From positions 59,888 through 123,887 of the forward strand of contig NZ_SOEF01000004.1 in the NCBI RefSeq assembly GCF_004366375.1: 64,000 nucleotides of DNA, written 5' to 3'. This DNA is from Halanaerobium congolense. GTDB taxonomy: Bacteria; Bacillota; Halanaerobiia; Halanaerobiales; Halanaerobiaceae. This document shows, one piece after another, positions 62,771-64,000 of the stretch. Made by a program: the position numbers and the translations under genes. The notes below the pieces were generated by a model. That model was not told where the DNA came from. It ran no database searches and saw nothing but the letters and a program-made list of their open reading frames with translations. Within the stretch, counting starts at the first letter, position 1; each line of letters opens with the position of its first letter.

Positions 62771-63760
62771 ATGACAAAAAACAGCAGAAAAGATAAATTA
62801 AAAAAAAGTCTGGCTGAAGCAAAAAATGCTCTGCAGATAGAAGCTGATGCAGTTTTAAAATTAAGAGAAGAGCTTGATGGAAGTTTTCAAAAGGCAATGG
62901 AGCTGATTATTGATTCTAAAGGCAGGGTTGTATTTACAGGAGTTGGCAAAACTGGTTTAGTAGCTAAAAAACTGGCTGCAACTTTTTCCAGCACCGGGAC
63001 TTCTGCTTTTTTCGTTCACGCTGGAGAAGGCTTACATGGAGACTTAGGAATGATTAGGGCTGGAGATGTTGTAATTGCTGTCTCCAACAGTGGTGAAACT
63101 GATGAAGTTATTTCTTTACTGCCATCTCTTAGGAGAATCGGCATTACTTTAATTGCTTTAACCGGAAGCAGCAGGTCAACTCTGGCTGAACATGCAGATT
63201 TAATTTTGGAGGCAGATGTAATTACTGAGGCCTGTCCTCATAATTTAGCGCCGACAGCGAGTACTACGGCAGCTATGGCTTTGGGAGATGCACTGGCAAT
63301 TGCTCTTTCCTCCTATTATGGTTTTACACCTGAGGATTTTGCCCTTTACCATCCTGGTGGTTCTTTAGGTAGAAAGCTTTTAACTAAGGTGAAGGATGTA
63401 ATTAAGATTAGGGAGCAAAATCCGGTTGTAGATATTGAGACTACAGTCAGAGAGGCTCTATTTAAGATGACAAAAAGCAGAATGGGATCAACCTCTATTG
63501 TTGATCAGGAGGGAAAGCTAAAGGGGATTATCACTGATGGTGATATTCGCCGGCTTTTAGAAAAATCTGCTGATTTTATTGATCAACCAGTTAAAGAATA
63601 TATGACAGTGGATCCAATCTCAATTGCTCCCGATAGACTGGCAGCAGAGGCGCTGCAGATTATGGAAGCCAGAGAAATCAATGATTTACCGGTTGTAGAA
63701 TCCGATAAACCGGTTGCAATGCTTAATTTCCAGGATTTACTGAGAGCCAAAGTGTTTTAG
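62771..63760 (+). CDS. kdsD: Arabinose-5-phosphate isomerase
   Basis: A 329-aa enzyme making arabinose-5-phosphate from ribulose-5-phosphate for KDO. A SIS domain (G-V-G-K-T-G, S-N-S-G-E-T-D-E, C-P-H-N-L-A-P-T-A-S) is followed by two CBS domains (about residues 205-325, e.g. G-I-I-T-D-G-D-I-R-R). ATG 62771 is preferred over GTG 62762, which lies in the TTAGGTGA site. The phosphatase kdsC and waaA are not found before the IS element. Confidence 0.96.
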   Translation: MTKNSRKDKLKKSLAEAKNALQIEADAVLKLREELDGSFQKAMELIIDSKGRVVFTGVGKTGLVAKKLAATFSSTGTSAFFVHAGEGLHGDLGMIRAGDVVIAVSNSGETDEVISLLPSLRRIGITLIALTGSSRSTLAEHADLILEADVITEACPHNLAPTASTTAAMALGDALAIALSSYYGFTPEDFALYHPGGSLGRKLLTKVKDVIKIREQNPVVDIETTVREALFKMTKSRMGSTSIVDQEGKLKGIITDGDIRRLLEKSADFIDQPVKEYMTVDPISIAPDRLAAEALQIMEAREINDLPVVESDKPVAMLNFQDLLRAKVF

Positions 63761-63790
63761 AGCTATTAATAAATTTGTTAACTCAAACTT

Positions 63791-63812
63791 CGCACTTGTA
63801 AAAGTGCTTTTG
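63791..63812 (+). terminator. Terminator after kdsD
   Basis: GCACTT and AAGTGC around GTAA, followed by TTTT. Confidence 0.6.
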
Positions 63813-63846
63813 CACCTTGAAATTTCAATATTATTTAGCAAAAAAA

Positions 63847-63917
63847 TAGCATGAAACCCCCGTTTCTGGTATAATTGAATAGCAACAAACAAAAAACCAT
63901 AACGGAGGTTCATGCTA
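63847..63917 (+). promoter_or_regulatory. IS leader: hairpin masking the transposase ribosome binding site, with an internal promoter
   Basis: TAGCATGAAACCCCCGTT (63847-63864) is nearly the reverse complement of AACGGAGGTTCATGCTA (63901-63917), with one bulge and one mismatch. The right arm contains the GGAGG and the first base of the ATG. An extended -10, TGGTATAAT (63867-63875), lies between the arms, so transcripts from it would lack the left arm. Confidence 0.65.
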
Positions 63918-64000
63918 TGAAAATTATACCACAAATTTACCAGAATGATAAGAAGATTTTTTCTACTGTTTCAACTTTTTTTAAAAAATATCGAATAGCT
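63917..64000 (+). CDS. Transposase N-terminus, probably IS4-type, runs off right edge
   Basis: From ATG 63917, behind ACGGAGG, 28 codons are open to the window end: a basic start with K-I-I-P-Q-I-Y and F-F-K-K-Y-R-I-A. This looks like the N-terminus of an IS4-type DDE transposase, but the catalytic part is outside. The gene sits 150 bp behind the LPS operon. Confidence 0.6.
   Translation, partial: MKIIPQIYQNDKKIFSTVSTFFKKYRIA

Larger units (their letters stand above)
63742..64000 (+). mobile_element. Left part of an insertion sequence (boundary not defined)
   Basis: Transposase start, masking hairpin and internal promoter define an IS left end somewhere between kdsD (stop at 63760) and 63847. 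Neither terminal inverted repeat nor target duplication can be set because the right end is missing. Confidence 0.45.

Noticed and set aside
1..64000. CRISPR array, rRNA operon, prophage or integron
   Set aside because: No regularly spaced repeats, rRNA sequence, phage structural genes or integrase were seen on either strand.

Overview
This is an AT-rich, gene-dense chromosomal window that reads as a fermentative, diderm (LPS-making) Firmicute of the Halanaerobiales, most like Halanaerobium. The call is inference. It rests on the low GC, strong GGAGG ribosome binding sites with many TTG/GTG starts, anaerobe oxidative-stress genes (rubrerythrin, superoxide reductase, Rex), and above all a lipid A/KDO cluster (msbA, lpxK, kdsB, kdsA, kdsD) inside an otherwise clostridial gene set. 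No rRNA, tRNA, CRISPR or prophage was recognised. An insertion sequence begins at the right edge.

Layout. 1-6 kb: a P1-family peptidase running off the left edge, a 5'-nucleotidase, an NhaC-type antiporter that seems to use an AUU start, and ygiQ. 6-10.4 kb: a decayed nickel-pincer cofactor locus (larE with an internal deletion, larB without its catalytic half), then nikR and an intact three-gene metal-chelate ABC importer, probably for nickel. 10.5-18 kb: a PAS/sigma-54 activator; a stand-alone 46-codon His-rich mini-gene behind a strong promoter and structured leader; a sugar-binding protein with two identical LacI-type operators; a LacI regulator, an MFS transporter and a GH13 glucosidase. 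18-20.7 kb: a Moco/tungsten-cofactor-type riboswitch with a terminator, then the tungstate importer tupABC. 20.7-32 kb: rex with a Rex box, a Lon-like protease, nagA, hsp20, an ornithine-racemase-like gene with a LysO exporter, free-Met-sulfoxide reductase, a HAD phosphatase and a GH65 phosphorylase. 32-34 kb: an ArsR operon divergent from a ZIP transporter, with a perfect inverted operator pair between them.

34.1-41.1 kb: a complete trpEGDCFBA operon. Its leader carries eleven NAG triplets (eight GAG, two TAG, one CAG) at about 2-nt spacing, followed by an intrinsic terminator. This is the layout of a TRAP (MtrB) attenuator, and it is the most striking regulatory element in the window. 41-45.4 kb: two almost identical cold-shock genes with conserved leader hairpins, typA, and rubrerythrin plus superoxide reductase behind a Fur/PerR-type palindrome. 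45.4-56.9 kb: psuK-psuG with a dipeptide-type permease pair and binding protein but no ATPase, a 71-bp structured intergenic element, an acidic secreted protein, pgi, a degenerate membrane pseudokinase, nadE and a BtuF-like protein. 56.9-63.8 kb: a HutP-family RNA-binding protein overlapping msbA, then an acyltransferase, lpxK, kdsB, kdsA and kdsD. 63.8-64 kb: the start of an insertion sequence whose transposase start site is masked by a hairpin.

The genes are linked by metal supply (nickel, tungstate, a ZIP substrate), alpha-glucoside use (LacI, MFS, GH13, GH65, pgi) and envelope building. Regulation by RNA structure is unusually dense for 64 kb: a riboswitch, a TRAP-type attenuator with a second terminator, csp leader hairpins, a HutP-like protein with nearby NAG triplets, the 46-codon gene's leader and the IS hairpin. 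Start codons given below were chosen by ribosome binding site spacing and often differ from the longest open frame.
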